From assembly GCA_944348085.1 (NCBI GenBank), contig CALVMU010000012.1, forward strand, positions 1 to 40,244: a DNA stretch of 40,244 bases, in the 5' to 3' direction. The DNA comes from an uncultured Clostridia bacterium. GTDB taxonomy: Bacteria; Bacillota; Clostridia; Christensenellales; UBA1242. Positions within the stretch are counted from its first letter, which is position 1. Every line of letters starts with the position of its first letter. Shown here piece after piece: positions 31,516 through 39,592 of this stretch. A program made the translations under genes and the position numbers. The notes beneath the pieces are model-generated. The model searched no databases. It saw only the letters and a program-made list of their open reading frames with translations, and was not told where the DNA came from.

Positions 31516-33576
31516 GTGGAAAGAGATAATACTACAAAAATAATAGGTGGAATTTTAGCCGTATTGATGTTTTTCGCTCTTGGTTTTGGTTTATACTACT
31601 TGGTTACTCATTGGGACACAATCTTTGGTTCTACAACTGAACAGCCAACAGAGCCTGAAGAACCTGTTGAAAAAGTCGAGATTTCTGATTGGGTTTTTAA
31701 TGGAAAAGTTGTAGCTCAGTATAAAGGAACTGATACTGAAATTACAAACATTCCGATATCTTATTCATTTGAAGAAAAAGTGGTTAACACAATTGAGTGT
31801 GCAACCTCTGAAGATGTTCTTGCCTATGTATTTTCATATTCTGAAGAAATAGAGTCTCCAATATTGTTTCAAACAAATTTAGTCAGAGTTACATACGATT
31901 CATTTGATTTTTCAAAAACATATGATAATGTAGGTTCTTTCGTTGTTGATATTGAAGGTCTTTTGGGTGAGTATGGAGAAGATATCTATAATCTAACAAT
32001 TGATGAGTTAGAAACAACATTTTATGAAGGCTCAGATTATGTCGTTGATACTTTAGGTGGCACTGCTTTTTATGGACAATCTGTAATATCAATTGATATT
32101 CCGTCTAATATAACAAAACTAGATGGTTTTGTTGAACCTGAGAGTTTAGAGTTTGTGACTCTTCGATCTGATACTGTTGTTGAAAATACGGCTGAATATT
32201 TAGGATTTTTTACTCGCGACTGCAAAATATATGTTCCTGAAAATTTGCTTGAAGAATATAAAACAACCTATTCTTCTCTTGCCTCTAGAATTTATCCTAT
32301 AGGCTTTGTTCGAAAAGAAATAACAGGGTACACTCTTGCAGGAAACACGGTCGGAGTAATGACAGCTTCTGTTGCAAATATTCCTAAAACTTATTCTCGC
32401 GAAGATACCGTAATTTATTCAAAAGCTGTGTCTACTGGATTAACAACAGGAACTTCAACTCTTAATTCATTGTTTCAATCATATCAAGATAATGATTTAG
32501 ATGGCTATCAAGTTAAAGGTGTTCCCGTTCGTGTGTCTTTTGAGTTTGGAGAGCCTGAGTATTTTGCTTCACTTTATGATTTTCTTTCTGATTATGCAAT
32601 AGGAATAGTTTCTGGTCTTTCATGCACAATTGAATTGCTAGAGTCGACATATTATGAAGGCTCAGATTATTCGATTGATACAATTGCTTTAAGTTGTTTT
32701 TATGATAAGGCTGTTCCAGTTTGGAATTTGCCTAAACATATAAATAAAATTGCGGATCCAAAGCTTTTCTTAGACGCAGAGGCATTCTCTAAACTTAAAT
32801 GTATATTTTTTAGTTCAGATACGGCTGTTCAACTTCCTTCATGTTTAGAAAATTGTGAATTTTTTGTTTTTGAAGATATTTTAGCAGAGTCTCAAATACT
32901 TAATCCAACTATTGCTGGCCATATTTATTCAATAACAGGCGGTGGAGAGCAGACAAAGCCTTTGCCTAATTTTGAAGAAACTGATGTTAATGATTTTATT
33001 TTTTCTTTTGAAGATAATTCAATTGTTGGTTATTACGGAGCTTCTGATTCCATTGTAATTCCAACTTCATATTCAATTGAATTTAGGGAAGATGTTCGTG
33101 TTCCATATCCAGGCAACAATGAAATTTCACGCGAAGAAATAGTGAACTATGTAAACAAAAGGTTAGATGCTGGAAAAACAGGAATATTTTTCAAAGAAGA
33201 CGGGAGTCAACTTGAAATTCCAAGTGTATTTCAGGTGACGCTTCAATATAATCAAATTATTCAATGTGTTGCTCGACTTGAAGATAAAGATGTTCTTGTT
33301 AATGATGGTGAAAATATTTTAAGTTTGTCAACTTTAACTTCAAATGTGTCTTTAAAATCAATAACGATTGATTCTTCTATGGAAATATTGAATCCAAATT
33401 TTCTTGAAGATATAAGTAGTCTTGAAGAACTTGTTATTTACGGTGATGAGCTTATGTTGGGTTTCTCTTCAGATTTTTCAGACACTTGTAAAATTTATGT
33501 TAAAGCAAATTTAGTTAATGCATATAAACAACTTTTACCAAGTCATGCAAATAACATTTTTGCAATAGAGGTTTAA
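31516..33576 (+). CDS. Membrane-anchored adhesin-like protein with three repeats (pIII-like candidate)
   Basis: 686 aa. Membrane anchor at 8-30 (KIIGGILAVLMFFALGFGLY), then a Pro/Glu-rich stalk (TEQPTEPEEPVEK). Three diverged domains of about 200 residues start near 57, 269 and 491, each opening with a [ND]-x-[FY]-x-F-like strand and ending in a block like CKIYVPENLLEEYK/CKIYVKANLVNAYK plus I-[YF]-x-I. The YEGSDYxxDT motif occurs in the first two. The blocks resemble BspA-type leucine-rich repeats. Filamentous phages carry their receptor-binding protein here, so it probably recognises the host surface. GTG start with GAGGTGA. Confidence 0.7.
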   Translation: MERDNTTKIIGGILAVLMFFALGFGLYYLVTHWDTIFGSTTEQPTEPEEPVEKVEISDWVFNGKVVAQYKGTDTEITNIPISYSFEEKVVNTIECATSEDVLAYVFSYSEEIESPILFQTNLVRVTYDSFDFSKTYDNVGSFVVDIEGLLGEYGEDIYNLTIDELETTFYEGSDYVVDTLGGTAFYGQSVISIDIPSNITKLDGFVEPESLEFVTLRSDTVVENTAEYLGFFTRDCKIYVPENLLEEYKTTYSSLASRIYPIGFVRKEITGYTLAGNTVGVMTASVANIPKTYSREDTVIYSKAVSTGLTTGTSTLNSLFQSYQDNDLDGYQVKGVPVRVSFEFGEPEYFASLYDFLSDYAIGIVSGLSCTIELLESTYYEGSDYSIDTIALSCFYDKAVPVWNLPKHINKIADPKLFLDAEAFSKLKCIFFSSDTAVQLPSCLENCEFFVFEDILAESQILNPTIAGHIYSITGGGEQTKPLPNFEETDVNDFIFSFEDNSIVGYYGASDSIVIPTSYSIEFREDVRVPYPGNNEISREEIVNYVNKRLDAGKTGIFFKEDGSQLEIPSVFQVTLQYNQIIQCVARLEDKDVLVNDGENILSLSTLTSNVSLKSITIDSSMEILNPNFLEDISSLEELVIYGDELMLGFSSDFSDTCKIYVKANLVNAYKQLLPSHANNIFAIEV

Positions 33577-33577
33577 T

Positions 33578-33784
33578 ATGCAGTTTCCTTTAGGTAAAAA
33601 ATATAACATTTCATATTATGAAAGAGTTAAAGGTGTTGATAGATCAAAGGTTAAAACGGTTTTAATTACTTTGAAAAATTTACTATATTTTCGTCAGACT
33701 GATTGCTTTTATTATTTTTGGACAGGCAAAGAGACTGTCAGAATTAATAAGGCAAAGTTTGTTTCAGCAGAACAAACAGGTTGA
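33578..33784 (+). CDS. Small basic hypothetical protein (68 aa)
   Basis: Basic, aromatic-rich (LKNLLYFRQTDCFYYFWTG). AGAGG overlaps the end of the adhesin gene, and the ATG is 1 bp after its stop. Last gene of this transcription block. No family recognised. Confidence 0.55.
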   Translation: MQFPLGKKYNISYYERVKGVDRSKVKTVLITLKNLLYFRQTDCFYYFWTGKETVRINKAKFVSAEQTG

Positions 33785-33943
33785 TTGTTTATGTGGGCTA
33801 CAACAATTTTAAAAGTAACCCACTACCAATGGGATGAGTTGATCACAAACCTCTCTTTCAACTCTCTCATACCAGCCAATAAGCTGTAGGTCCGGAACTA
33901 TAGCGAAAAGGCAAAAAAAATCAATAAGAAGGAGAATTAAAAT
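33785..33943 (+). other. Gene-free stretch with two hairpins
   Basis: GTGGG (33793-33797)/CCCAC (33819-33823) and GAGTTG (33836-33841)/CAACTC (33859-33864). No T tract, so not a terminator. It could be an RNA processing site between structural and late genes or a second-strand origin. Confidence 0.35.
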
Positions 33944-34357
33944 ATGGAAAAAGTTAGAAAAGATTTGAATGACATGGTTAAGAGCATAGGGTTAAAAGTG
34001 ATTAAAAATAGATATGGGAACCGCTCAGTGTGTCGCGTTCGCTTATTCAATGATGAGGTAATTGATTTTGCAGACAAGTCAAATGAACTGTTTGACCTTT
34101 TAAGTGCTTATCGCAAGTGTGGGAAAGATATAGAAAAGGTCATTGTCTCAAAAAAACTTGTTGAAGAGGTATCGTCAAATGAGGTTGATGCTGAATTTAA
34201 GGATGAGGAAAAAGGCACATATATCTGCGTTATTTACGAACTTGAAAATGGAAAGAAGTATCGTTTATTTGCGAGCAGATATAGTGATATTGACGTAATT
34301 AACCTTTATTATGATTTGTTCAAAGAACAGCAAAAAACTAAAAAAATAGGGGGATAA
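33944..34357 (+). CDS. Hypothetical protein (137 aa)
   Basis: Soluble alpha/beta protein with basic first half (KVIKNRYGNRSVCRVRLFND) and GTYICVIYELENGKKYRLF near the end. AAGGAG lies before the ATG. First of a two-gene unit after the hairpin region. Unknown function. Confidence 0.65.
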   Translation: MEKVRKDLNDMVKSIGLKVIKNRYGNRSVCRVRLFNDEVIDFADKSNELFDLLSAYRKCGKDIEKVIVSKKLVEEVSSNEVDAEFKDEEKGTYICVIYELENGKKYRLFASRYSDIDVINLYYDLFKEQQKTKKIGG

Positions 34358-34358
34358 A

Positions 34359-34649
34359 ATGCCAAAACAAAGAGTATTTGCAACAAAAAATGGTGTAGTG
34401 ACAGATATTTTCCACTCCTACCCATATTACAAATTGTCATACAAGGAGAGACGCGATACTGCGTTTAATAAAGAATTTCTTGATACATTAAGTGAGCGTG
34501 ATAAATACCTTATGCGTGGTTATGCACAAGCAAAGGTTGAAGAGGTGCAGGCTTTCAAATATAGAAATCCTAAATATAAACGTAAAAAGAATGCGCGAAA
34601 ACCTTCTGCATATAGCGCACTTGACAAGAAATTTAATCAATTTAACTAA
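34359..34649 (+). CDS. Small very basic protein (96 aa)
   Basis: Tyr- and Lys-rich (KYRNPKYKRKKNARKPSAY), likely nucleic acid-binding. GGGGG before the ATG, 1 bp after the previous stop. A terminator-like hairpin follows. No family recognised. Confidence 0.6.
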   Translation: MPKQRVFATKNGVVTDIFHSYPYYKLSYKERRDTAFNKEFLDTLSERDKYLMRGYAQAKVEEVQAFKYRNPKYKRKKNARKPSAYSALDKKFNQFN

Positions 34650-34657
34650 AAATCGAA

Positions 34658-34690
34658 AAAAGAGCAGAAATTGTGCTCTGCTCTTTTCTA
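34658..34690 (+). terminator. Terminator-like hairpin
   Basis: AAAAGAGCAGA pairs with TCTGCTCTTTT; only a short T run. Confidence 0.55.
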
Positions 34691-34738
34691 TGGCGGATGA
34701 CCTCGCTATACTGACGAGATAGGCCAAAGGAGGAATAT

Positions 34739-34990
34739 ATGAAAGTATACAACACAGGTTTTCCAAATGCGAAATATAAGGATAGATATATTTGTCGAAG
34801 TGAAATTACGCGTCCAAACATGCGAAAAATGGGGATTCCAGATTTTATTCCTTTGGAAACAATAAGACAAGCTTTTGATGAGATAGAGGGATGCATGTAT
34901 TTAACTGGAAATTTGAACATTGCTGGTAAAAATCGACATACAAAATATGTTTGCAAATTGGAGCTATATAAAAAGGTTATAAAGTATTAA
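34739..34990 (+). CDS. Hypothetical protein (83 aa)
   Basis: Basic protein (KYKDRYICRSEITRPNMRKM; ends YKKVIKY). AAAGGAGG eight bases before the ATG. Its last 14 bp overlap the end of a convergent minus-strand gene. Function unknown. Confidence 0.6.
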   Translation: MKVYNTGFPNAKYKDRYICRSEITRPNMRKMGIPDFIPLETIRQAFDEIEGCMYLTGNLNIAGKNRHTKYVCKLELYKKVIKY

Positions 34991-35216
34991 AGAATTGAAA
35001 AAAGATGTATGGTTGTTTTTTGTAAGTTCTTTTTGAGACATTGATTCCTAGTTTTTTACATTCAATTTTTAAGATGTCGTAGTTAAGGTTTAATTTTTCA
35101 AATTCAGATACTTTTAAGGGTTTTTTGATTGAAATTACAGGCTCTGAAGAAATAAAATCTTGGATATTTTCTTGTAAAGTTTTGAGCATGTGATTTGCAA
35201 ATTGTGTTTCATTCAT
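34977..35216 (-). CDS. Small minus-strand gene inside the rightward block (79 aa)
   Basis: Starts MNETQFANHMLKTLQENIQD and ends YIFFQFFNTL; it reads as a soluble helical protein. AAGGAG eight bases before the ATG supports it. It is the only minus-strand gene between repressor and right end, so it may be expressed in the lysogen or act against rightward transcription. No family recognised. Confidence 0.5.
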   Translation of the reverse strand: MNETQFANHMLKTLQENIQDFISSEPVISIKKPLKVSEFEKLNLNYDILKIECKKLGINVSKRTYKKQPYIFFQFFNTL

Positions 35217-35283
35217 ATGATTAACTCCTTTTCAGATATTTTAATTAAAAAAAATATACAAGTCAAATAAAGAGAGGTGAGAG

Positions 35284-36198
35284 GTGGCAAAATTATTGAA
35301 AGATGTAATTAATTTTTCTGACCGTTTAGGGAAAATATTGATTGCTGGCGAAGAAGGTTCAGGGAAAACATTATTATCTACAGTAATAGCTGTAACGAAA
35401 ATGTTGCGAGGTATGGAAGACTGTTGGCGAAGTTATGAACAGGTTGAAGAATATAACAAGATGGGGTATAACTTTTCAACAAATTATGATCATCTAGTTT
35501 TTGCGAATCATAAGATTAATTGCTCAGGGACCAAAATTCCAGCTTTTGAAAGTTACGACGTCGATCCTTTTAGGTTGGGGCTTCATTGTGACAATTATGA
35601 TTTCGATTTTTTTCCACCAGGTTCAACTTTTTTTATAACGGAAGCACATATTCCTTTTGATGCTTACATGTGGGATTATGTTAGACCGGAAGTTCGAGCT
35701 TATTGGACAACTTCTCGCCAAGCTGATATAAGTTTAGTAATGGACACAAATAGACCTAAACAGATTGTTAATTTTATCCGCGATTTGTGTAATATCATTT
35801 TGCATTGTTATAAAAAAGTTGAAGAAATTAAGGACTTAAAAGGTATTGTTGTTGGACACAAGTTTTTTATTTTGGACTTTCGTTCTCCAAGAGCTTATGA
35901 GAGATTTTTAGAGACGAACAAAGAAGAGAATTGTGAGAAATATGAGCTTATTGTTCACAAGTGTTATTATGAAAATTACGATTCAAAGATGTGTCGATAT
36001 TTACACTTAAAAGGTAGAATTTATGATGATTTTTATATCAATCATATACCAAAAGTTGAGACGATTGAAGATGTTGAGGCTTTATCTGGGAGTTTTGGTT
36101 TTTTTGCACCTGAAGGTTATTATATTAAAAAATCTGACAAATTGAAAAAAAGAGAGGAGCAAAAAGAAGAGATCCTGGAGGATGATATAGTTTTTTAG
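35284..36198 (+). CDS. Zot/pI-like morphogenesis ATPase
   Basis: 304 aa. Walker A GEEGSGKT (22-29), Walker B TFFITEAH (115-122), then the sensor stretch TSRQADISLVMDTNRPKQI (about 143-161), the pattern of the Zonular occludens toxin/pI family (family: hhIDEAH then HRH..DIhhhTQ). In filamentous phages this ATPase drives assembly of the virion across the membrane. I see no transmembrane helix after the ATPase part; most pI/Zot proteins have one, so membrane attachment must come from a partner or the domain is shortened. GTG start with GAGAGGTGAG. Located just before the origin. Confidence 0.82.
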   Translation: MAKLLKDVINFSDRLGKILIAGEEGSGKTLLSTVIAVTKMLRGMEDCWRSYEQVEEYNKMGYNFSTNYDHLVFANHKINCSGTKIPAFESYDVDPFRLGLHCDNYDFDFFPPGSTFFITEAHIPFDAYMWDYVRPEVRAYWTTSRQADISLVMDTNRPKQIVNFIRDLCNIILHCYKKVEEIKDLKGIVVGHKFFILDFRSPRAYERFLETNKEENCEKYELIVHKCYYENYDSKMCRYLHLKGRIYDDFYINHIPKVETIEDVEALSGSFGFFAPEGYYIKKSDKLKKREEQKEEILEDDIVF

Positions 36199-36206
36199 GA
36201 GGGATT

Positions 36207-36560
36207 ATGGAAGAGAGAACATTGTTAGAAGACACAGAGTCAATGATCCGATTAAAGGTTAAAGGTAAGCTTATAAAAGACTCAGAGGTCCTTTTTGAGT
36301 TTTTGGCTCAGAAAGAAAAGGCTTTGACAGGGCGCTTTTTGCGTTTTACGCGCAGACAATTGTTCAAAGATTTTAAACGAGGAATTAAACAAATTAACAA
36401 GAAAATTCCTGTATTTGTTGAACTTCCAAAATATGAGGAGAAAGCTCCTGGCGTTTATCAAATGGGCGAAGAGCTGAATGTTGGGCTAGAATTACAACCG
36501 AGCACAAGAGAAATTGTTGAGGTTCCCCCAAGTGGGATTATCAAGGGTCGCGACCCTTGA
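36207..36560 (+). CDS. Hypothetical basic protein between Zot and origin (117 aa)
   Basis: Central basic region (GRFLRFTRRQLFKDFKRGIKQ), Pro/Glu-rich end. TAGGAGGG before the ATG, 8 bp after the Zot stop, so cotranscribed. The last codons form part of a 22-bp palindrome. Possibly a partner of the ATPase; no motif shows it. Confidence 0.6.
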   Translation: MEERTLLEDTESMIRLKVKGKLIKDSEVLFEFLAQKEKALTGRFLRFTRRQLFKDFKRGIKQINKKIPVFVELPKYEEKAPGVYQMGEELNVGLELQPSTREIVEVPPSGIIKGRDP

Positions 36561-36561
36561 T
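36540..36561. other. 22-bp perfect palindrome at the start of the origin region
   Basis: ATCAAGGGTCG joined to its reverse complement. As single-stranded DNA it folds into a 9-bp stem with a CGCG loop. No T tract; candidate packaging hairpin or second-strand origin. Confidence 0.55.
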
Positions 36562-36628
36562 GACTGCCCAAATAAATACAGCAAAACGAAGAGCTATCGT
36601 AAACGAAGTCGATAAGCTTGAGGTTTTC

Positions 36629-36676
36629 AAGAGAGCATATTCTCTTTTGATTGCTCCGTGGCACGAATAGTGCCAC
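36629..36676. other. Two further hairpins between palindrome and origin
   Basis: AAGAGA/TCTCTT (36629-36646, 6-nt loop) and GTGGCAC/GTGCCAC (36658-36676, 5-nt loop GAATA). Inovirus genomes have such stem clusters for second-strand priming and packaging. Confidence 0.5.
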
Positions 36677-36700
36677 AAAAAAGTTGTTTGTGAAATGAAG

Positions 36701-36744
36701 ACGCAGTGCTCTAAAAGATAGTATTACCTTTTAGAGCACTGCGT
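36701..36744 (+). other. CRESS-type rolling-circle origin: stem-loop with TAGTATTAC
   Basis: Left arm 36701-36717 (starts ACGCAGTGC) is the exact reverse complement of the right arm 36728-36744: 17 perfect pairs. The 10-nt loop is A-TAGTATTAC, nonanucleotide at 36719-36727. Circovirus and nanovirus origins use TAGTATT/AC in the same kind of loop, nicked at the slash by Rep. It ends 20 bp before the Rep start codon and has the same strand sense. Confidence 0.93.
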
Positions 36745-36764
36745 TCCATGAAAGAGAGGTGACT

Positions 36765-37931
36765 ATGGGAAAATTTCTTGAAGAAGAAATAAAAAATTTT
36801 GAAATATTGGAAGAAGACGAAGGCGAGACGAAAGCTCAAACTTTAAATTCTCGTGTTCGTTGTTGGGTTGGAACCTGGAACAATCCAAAAATGACAGATG
36901 CGGAATTTGAAGAACATTTTCAAACTTTACACTCTCAAGAGATATTGCAATATGCAATATTTCAACGAGAGAAAGGTGAAGAAAATGGCGTTATACACTT
37001 TCAATTTTTCGTAAATTTTAAAAATCCTCAATATTTCAAAAAACTAAAAGAAAAATATATTCCTTACGGTTGTCATTTTAAGCCGATGATAAGTACTGCA
37101 CACCGATGCCGAGAATATTGTTCTAAAGTTGAAACAAGGGTGAGTGGACCCTATGAAATAGGCGAATTTGAAGAAGAAGGGCAAAGAAGTGATTTGAAAA
37201 AAGCAATAAAAATGATTGATGAGGGAGTTCCTTTTTCAATAGTTGCAAAAATTTATCCATCACAAAGCTTGATGTATGGTCGGCAATTAAAACTTCGAGA
37301 GCAAATGCGCCTTGAAGAAGAGAGTGAAGACCTCTGTAGGAATGTTTCAGTTGAATATGTTTATGGTCCTCCAGGCGTTGGAAAAACTACTTATGTTAAT
37401 TCGCAGGTAAATTTTAAATTTTCAGATTTATTTGTTGTTGAGAATTATGGTGAGTATTTGTTTACTGGTTATACAAGACAAAAAGTTATTTTGTTTGACG
37501 AGTTTTATGGGCAAATTAAGCCAATTGCTAAGATGAATAAACTTCTTGAGCCTTACCCTAAGAGATTGCGTGTATTAGGAGATATGGTTCCAGCATTTTT
37601 TGAAAAGGTATATATAGTTTCAAACTATGCTCTTGATGAGTTATACAAAGATGTGCGCCCAGAGCAAGAGGAGTCGTTTAAAGCATTTTGTCGAAGAATA
37701 AATAAAATTGTGAGATTTGATATAAACGGGAAACAACATGTTGAGCGAGATACAATTTGGGAAGAAATACCTATTGAAGAGCAGAAAATGCCAGGTCTTA
37801 CAAGAAGAGTGCGCAAAACAATAGAATATGATAAAAACGGCGGTTCTAGAGTGATTTATGATAGATATCGAAGTGAACAAATAAAGCTGGAAGAGTTGCC
37901 GGTGTTGGAAACAGGAGATTTGCCATGGTGA
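36765..37931 (+). CDS. rep: CRESS-DNA-type replication initiator (HUH endonuclease + SF3 helicase)
   Basis: 388 aa. Endonuclease motifs: I WVGTWNNP (34-41), II VIHFQFFV (H78-Q80), III REYCSK (Y118 nucleophile, K121). Helicase: Walker A GPPGVGKTT (201-209), Walker B VILFDEF (241-247), motif C YIVSN (283-287), and an FCRRI arginine region near 310. Order, spacing and wording are those of circovirus/geminivirus-class Reps and of the bacterial pCRESS plasmid Reps. Start ATG 36765 after GAGAGG; an in-frame GTG at 36759 lies within that site. A C-terminal extension of about 70 residues is extra. It should nick the adjacent loop and unwind during rolling-circle replication. Confidence 0.95.
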   Translation: MGKFLEEEIKNFEILEEDEGETKAQTLNSRVRCWVGTWNNPKMTDAEFEEHFQTLHSQEILQYAIFQREKGEENGVIHFQFFVNFKNPQYFKKLKEKYIPYGCHFKPMISTAHRCREYCSKVETRVSGPYEIGEFEEEGQRSDLKKAIKMIDEGVPFSIVAKIYPSQSLMYGRQLKLREQMRLEEESEDLCRNVSVEYVYGPPGVGKTTYVNSQVNFKFSDLFVVENYGEYLFTGYTRQKVILFDEFYGQIKPIAKMNKLLEPYPKRLRVLGDMVPAFFEKVYIVSNYALDELYKDVRPEQEESFKAFCRRINKIVRFDINGKQHVERDTIWEEIPIEEQKMPGLTRRVRKTIEYDKNGGSRVIYDRYRSEQIKLEELPVLETGDLPW

Positions 37932-38029
37932 AAAAGAAGGAAAGATTTGCCGAAAAAATGGCAGAATTTGCAGGGAAACAATTACAATACAATATTAGCA
38001 GTTTTAGACCAAATAGAAAAGGAGTTTGA
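37925..38029 (+). CDS. 34-aa basic small ORF overlapping the Rep end
   Basis: Starts MVKKKERFAEKMAEFAGKQ. AGGAG lies eight bases before its ATG, which overlaps the last codons of rep in another frame, and its end carries the ribosome site for the next gene. Translation coupling is likely. Function unknown. Confidence 0.5.
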   Translation: MVKKKERFAEKMAEFAGKQLQYNISSFRPNRKGV

Positions 38030-38032
38030 GAA

Positions 38033-38434
38033 GTGAAAATTGAAGAAATAAAATATTTTTGTGATGTTTGTAAAAAAGAAACTAACTACGAAGGTTGTTT
38101 TAGCGTAAATTACCCAGTGATTTTTACTACAAATCAAACTGATGGAGTTGCTTCAAAACCATATATAGAACAAAAACAAATTGATATTTGTAGAGATTGT
38201 GCAGATAAAATTTTGAAGATAACTGCCAGTGGTTGTCAGTGTTATAATGAATATAAGGTTAGAAATAAAAACACCAAGTGGCAGAAGTTGAAAGAGTGGG
38301 TTAAACTTCAAATTGACGGACTGAATGAACAACTTACTGATTATGATTTTGATAGTTATTGTAAAGATATATTAATAGATAATTTTAATGTTATGCTACA
38401 ACAAATGCAAGAGTTGGAGGTGGAAGATGAGTAA
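38033..38434 (+). CDS. Cys-rich hypothetical protein (133 aa)
   Basis: N-terminal FCDVCKKET and, 45 residues on, DICRDCADK: a Cys4 zinc site of the kind found in small phage accessory proteins. Acidic helical C-terminus. GTG start after AAAAGGAG. Overlaps the next gene by 8 bp. First of the cargo genes after rep. Confidence 0.65.
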   Translation: MKIEEIKYFCDVCKKETNYEGCFSVNYPVIFTTNQTDGVASKPYIEQKQIDICRDCADKILKITASGCQCYNEYKVRNKNTKWQKLKEWVKLQIDGLNEQLTDYDFDSYCKDILIDNFNVMLQQMQELEVEDE

Positions 38435-38768
38435 ATTTTATACAATATGTCAAAACAATAGCGGTGGTTATAATATAAAAAACGATGATGTTGACCAATT
38501 TGTATGCGTTGAAGCAGATAATGTAGAAATGGCAAAAAGCAAATTTAAGGAAATATTAGTGCCATATAGAGAATATTGTCCTTGTTGTGGAGGAAGATGG
38601 GATGATTATTTTTTAGATGAAGAAGATGGTTTTGACACACCTACAATCTATGGTGAAAAGCATACTGAATTTAAAGATAAATATTGGTGTAATGGTAGTT
38701 TTATAATTATTTATTATTTAAATGGAAAAATAGAAAAATATAATTTAGAAAGGAATTTAAAAAGATGA
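38427..38768 (+). CDS. Hypothetical protein with CPCC motif (113 aa)
   Basis: CPCCGGRWDDYF near residue 52 and a later Cys (KYWCNG) suggest metal binding. The frame opens at 38388, but GAGGTGG selects ATG 38427. Soluble, acidic. Function unknown. Confidence 0.62.
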   Translation: MSKFYTICQNNSGGYNIKNDDVDQFVCVEADNVEMAKSKFKEILVPYREYCPCCGGRWDDYFLDEEDGFDTPTIYGEKHTEFKDKYWCNGSFIIIYYLNGKIEKYNLERNLKR

Positions 38769-38821
38769 GTAATTGGACACATATAAATTGTTGCGTAAGG
38801 CTGTTTAGAGGTGGGGAATGA
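38765..38821 (+). pseudogene. 18-codon ORF, possibly the stump of a longer phage gene
   Basis: MSNWTHINCCVRLFRGGE, ending inside the start of the next gene. The opening resembles N-termini of some longer phage hypothetical proteins as far as I recall; here it is cut short. It may only serve to couple translation. Confidence 0.3.
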
Positions 38822-39567
38822 AATACATAGCGAGTGTTTCATTTGGCAAAGATAGTCTGGCACAAATAATACTTGCTTATGAAAATAAAGAACCTTTGGA
38901 TTTAATTATTTATAGTGAAGTTATGTTTGATAATAAAAACAATATTAGTGGTGAAGTGCCAGAACATAGAGATTTTATTTATAATATTGCCATTCCAAAA
39001 ATAGAAAAAGAATTTGGTTATAAGGTTGTAGTAGTAAGAAGCGAATTAGACTTTTTAAGTGAATTTCATAGAGTTATTACTCGTGGTAAACATAAAGGAA
39101 TGATTAGGGCATTTCCTATTGGTTGGAAATGTTGCATAAACAGAGATTGCAAAATGCCACCTATTAGGAAATTTTATAAGAGCATAAAAGATGATTATAA
39201 GCAATATGTAGGCATAGCCATTGATGAACCAAAACGATTGGAAACTATGCATAAAGATAAAAGAAAAATATCTTTACTTGAAAAGTATGGTTATACTGAA
39301 CAAATGGCAAAAGAACTCTGTGAAAAATATGGTTTATTAAGTCCTATTTATAGTTTTACAAAACGAAATGGTTGTTGGTTCTGTCCTAACCAAAGAAGTT
39401 GTGAATTAAATTGGTTATACAAAAATCATAATGAATTGTTAATGAAACTTGTAGAACTCCAAAAGACACCCAATAAAGCAAGTGAAAAATGGAATAGGCA
39501 GTTTACAATAACTCAAATCTATGAACAACTAGTTTTGCGAAACAATCAGATGTCTATATTCGATTAA
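38818..39567 (+). CDS. PAPS reductase/ATP pyrophosphatase family protein
   Basis: 249 aa. PP-loop SFGKDSLAQ at residues 8-16 (family: SFSGGKDS), adenylating ATP pyrophosphatase fold, then WKCCINRDCKMPPIRKFY (Cys cluster) and GCWFCPNQRSCEL (a second Cys set, probably zinc or Fe-S). Phages and defence loci use such enzymes to activate sulfate or other groups for DNA or tRNA modification; assimilatory sulfate reduction is unlikely here. GAGGTGGGGA before the ATG. Substrate unknown. Confidence 0.8.
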   Translation: MKYIASVSFGKDSLAQIILAYENKEPLDLIIYSEVMFDNKNNISGEVPEHRDFIYNIAIPKIEKEFGYKVVVVRSELDFLSEFHRVITRGKHKGMIRAFPIGWKCCINRDCKMPPIRKFYKSIKDDYKQYVGIAIDEPKRLETMHKDKRKISLLEKYGYTEQMAKELCEKYGLLSPIYSFTKRNGCWFCPNQRSCELNWLYKNHNELLMKLVELQKTPNKASEKWNRQFTITQIYEQLVLRNNQMSIFD

Positions 39568-39592
39568 AAAATAAAATTTTAAAGGAGTAGTT

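Noticed and set aside
33785..33943. Riboswitch or tRNA in the gap before 33944
   Set aside because: Two short hairpins only; no conserved riboswitch core or tRNA arms recognised.
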